Origin: an uncultured Alcanivoracaceae bacterium | GTDB lineage: Bacteria; Pseudomonadota; Gammaproteobacteria; Pseudomonadales; Alcanivoracaceae | Assembly: GCA_937943665.1 (NCBI GenBank) | Contig: CALEAR010000053.1 | Span: 1 to 6,691, forward strand | Reading direction: 5' to 3' | Length of the DNA stretch: 6,691 nucleotides | In this document: positions 5,307 to 6,691 of the stretch, one piece after another | Layout of the letters: the number at the start of each line of letters is the position of its first letter | Position numbering within the stretch: position 1 is the stretch's first letter | Program-made: the position numbers and the translations under genes | The notes under the pieces: model-generated | The model's input: only the letters and a program-made list of their open reading frames with translations | Databases searched by the model: none | Told to the model about the DNA's origin: nothing

Positions 5307-6320
5307 ATGCGTAAACGTTTTCAATCCATGAGCAAACTTGCCGTGGCCACCGTGGCCTTGTTTGCTTGGCTTGCCCCCGTTACCGCCGCTGCGGATTTAG
5401 TGATTTATAGCGGCCAGCATAAAAGCGCCACCATCGCCATGCTAGAGGCCTTCACCGAGGAAACCGGCATTAAGGTAAAAACCCGTGAGGGCTCCAGTAA
5501 TGAGCTGGCCCACCAAATTGTGGAAGAGGGTAAACGCTCCCCCGCCGATATTATTTACACTGAGGAATCCACCCCCTTAATTATGTTGCAGAAAAAGGGC
5601 TTGCTTGAACCCATTAACGAAAAAGCCCTAAACAATATCCCTAAGGAATACCGCGCAGAAGATGGCAGCTGGGTGGGTCTGTTAGCCCGTTCCCGTGTGT
5701 TGGCCTACAACAAAAACATGATTTCAGAGGATGAGCTGCCCACCTCGGTGATGGATTTAGTGAAGCCCGAGTGGAAGAACAAGTTTGCTTTTGTGAAAAC
5801 CAGTGGCGCCTTCCAAGTGCAGCTTTCCGCCATGATCAAGCTTGAAGGCCGCGACGCCGCTAAAGCTTGGCTTGAGGGCTTGAAGAAGAATGGCAAAGTG
5901 TACCGCCATAACAAGGCCGCCCTCGATGCGGTGGAGCGTGGCGATATTGCCTTTGCCATGATTAACAACTATTACTGGGACAAAATGGCCAAAGAAATGG
6001 GCCTCGAAAACCTAAACTCTCGCCTGTACTTCATGGGCACCCATGATTTGGGCGATTTAGTTACTGTTTCTGGCGCCGCTATTTTGAAATCCAGCAAAAA
6101 CAAAGAAGAGGCACAAGCCTTTATGGAATTCGCCACCGGTGAAAAGGGCCAGGCCATTCTGACGAAAATCAGCGCCCAATACCCCATGAACCCAAAGGTG
6201 CCAGCTCAAGGCCTTAAGCCCTTCTCAGAGCTCACACCCCCCAACGGCACCTTAGACCTCGGGGAATACAGTGACGGCACCGCAGCCATTGAGTTGTTGC
6301 AAGAAGTTGGCCTCCTCTAA
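5307..6320 (+). CDS. fbpA: Iron(III) ABC transporter periplasmic binding protein FbpA
   Basis: Periplasmic ferric-ion binding protein that delivers iron to the inner-membrane permease. The 337-residue precursor has a Sec signal peptide: basic MRKRFQSMSK, a hydrophobic core (about 11-22) and an A-x-A site with likely cleavage before D30. The mature protein begins DLVIYSGQHKS. All four protein ligands of Neisseria FbpA-type proteins are present: His38 in GQHK, Glu86 in YTEES, and Tyr222-Tyr223 in INNYYWD. The GQHK form, lacking a second tyrosine after the histidine, puts it nearer FbpA/HitA than cyanobacterial FutA. Other family blocks are RSPADIIYTE (77-86), WVGLLARSR (122-130) and KTSGAFQVQ (164-172). 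The start at 5307 has a strong AGGAAGGA site about 6 nt upstream. It lies downstream of a promoter and Fur box and overlaps or abuts fbpB, so it is the first gene of an fbpAB(C) operon. Confidence 0.95.
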   Translation: MRKRFQSMSKLAVATVALFAWLAPVTAAADLVIYSGQHKSATIAMLEAFTEETGIKVKTREGSSNELAHQIVEEGKRSPADIIYTEESTPLIMLQKKGLLEPINEKALNNIPKEYRAEDGSWVGLLARSRVLAYNKNMISEDELPTSVMDLVKPEWKNKFAFVKTSGAFQVQLSAMIKLEGRDAAKAWLEGLKKNGKVYRHNKAALDAVERGDIAFAMINNYYWDKMAKEMGLENLNSRLYFMGTHDLGDLVTVSGAAILKSSKNKEEAQAFMEFATGEKGQAILTKISAQYPMNPKVPAQGLKPFSELTPPNGTLDLGEYSDGTAAIELLQEVGLL

Positions 6321-6691
6321 TACGTTACCGGTTCCACCCTCCCAAGGCACCAAGCCCAACATTCCCAAGGGCTTGGTGTTTGTGGTTTTGCTGCTGGCCT
6401 TATTCAGCAGCTTGCCCATTTTATATGTGGTGCTGCGCGCCCAAGATGCGGGCTGGGCGCTTTCTTGGTCTTTATTGTGGCGGCCACGCATAGGTGAGCT
6501 GCTCATAAATACCCTGAAGCTCGCCGCTGGTGTTACCACCTTAAGTTGCCTGATTGGGGTGAGCACCGCTTGGCTTGTGGAACGCAGTAACTTATCCCAT
6601 GGCAAAGTATGGAATGCTTTGGTGACGCTGCCCTTTGCGGTTCCTGCCTTTATTAGCGCTTACAGTTGGATCTCTGTGTTTCCACGTTTGG
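6307..6691 (+). CDS. fbpB: Iron(III) ABC transporter permease FbpB (partial, 3' end outside window)
   Basis: N-terminal part of the inner-membrane permease that takes iron from FbpA. Reading in the frame of 6307 gives 128 codons. A hydrophilic, proline-rich N-terminus is followed by a first membrane helix (about 23-43, GLVFVVLLLALFSSLPILYV). Next comes the ABC permease core: GELLINTLKLAAG (63-75), a second helix, AWLVERSNL (88-96) and TLPFAVPAFISAYSW (107-121), a hallmark of this family. The start is uncertain. No ATG is available, and the TTG at 6307 overlaps fbpA by 14 nt with only a weak AAGAAG before it. A GTG at 6271 has a better GGGGA spaced 5 nt away but adds 12 residues and overlaps fbpA by 50 nt. 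TTG 6373 and GTG 6376 lie downstream of a hairpin. Translational coupling to fbpA is likely. Confidence 0.88.
   Translation, partial: MASSNTLPVPPSQGTKPNIPKGLVFVVLLLALFSSLPILYVVLRAQDAGWALSWSLLWRPRIGELLINTLKLAAGVTTLSCLIGVSTAWLVERSNLSHGKVWNALVTLPFAVPAFISAYSWISVFPRL
6348..6378 (+). repeat. Stem-loop at the fbpA-fbpB junction
   Basis: CACCAAGCCC (6348-6357) pairs perfectly with GGGCTTGGTG (6369-6378) around an 11-nt loop, and weaker A-U/G-U pairs extend the stem by up to three. It begins 28 nt after the fbpA stop, inside the first codons of fbpB as called. A T-containing stretch follows, but no clean T-tract. It may stabilise the fbpA message or reduce read-through into the permease gene, as in other ABC transporter operons with excess binding protein. 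Confidence 0.55.

Noticed and set aside
6252..6605. 117-codon minus-strand open frame across the fbpA-fbpB junction.
   Set aside because: It is antisense to two conserved transporter genes and has no recognisable protein features.

Overview
The window reads as ordinary chromosomal DNA from a gammaproteobacterium. The evidence is a pilB-pilC-pilD type IV pilus cluster with Pseudomonas-like protein features, a SirB2-family protein, a DUF2789 protein, an FbpA-type ferric iron binding protein, and good matches to gammaproteobacterial Fur and FNR/Anr consensus sites. The protein style fits Pseudomonadales or Oceanospirillales-like marine groups, but I cannot name a genus. No mobile element, CRISPR array, rRNA or tRNA was seen.

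Layout. Positions 1-3538 (minus strand) hold the type IV pilus assembly genes pilB (extension ATPase), pilC (inner-membrane platform) and pilD (prepilin peptidase/methylase, cut by the window edge), tightly packed with 4-nt and 1-nt junctions. Positions 3539-3860 are a 322-bp divergent intergenic region with a perfect FNR/Anr consensus box, an exact 15-bp palindrome and a candidate sigma-70 promoter. Positions 3861-5075 (plus strand) hold three small genes: a SirB2-family membrane protein, a nucleoside deaminase-like protein and a DUF2789 protein. They end at a strong rho-independent terminator at 5084-5117. Positions 5118-5306 are a regulatory region with a 21-bp inverted repeat, a TTGACT / extended -10 promoter and a Fur box. 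Positions 5307-6691 hold an iron(III) ABC transporter operon: fbpA, complete with all four protein iron ligands, then the start of the permease fbpB, which runs off the window.

How the genes work together. PilD trims and methylates prepilins, PilB powers pilus extension and PilC couples the ATPase to the pilus base. The Fbp system captures ferric iron in the periplasm and passes it to the permease, and the Fur box suggests repression when iron is plentiful. The function of the three middle genes is not evident from sequence.

I found no convincing new multi-gene system. What merits a second look lies in the two intergenic regions and the fbpA-fbpB junction.
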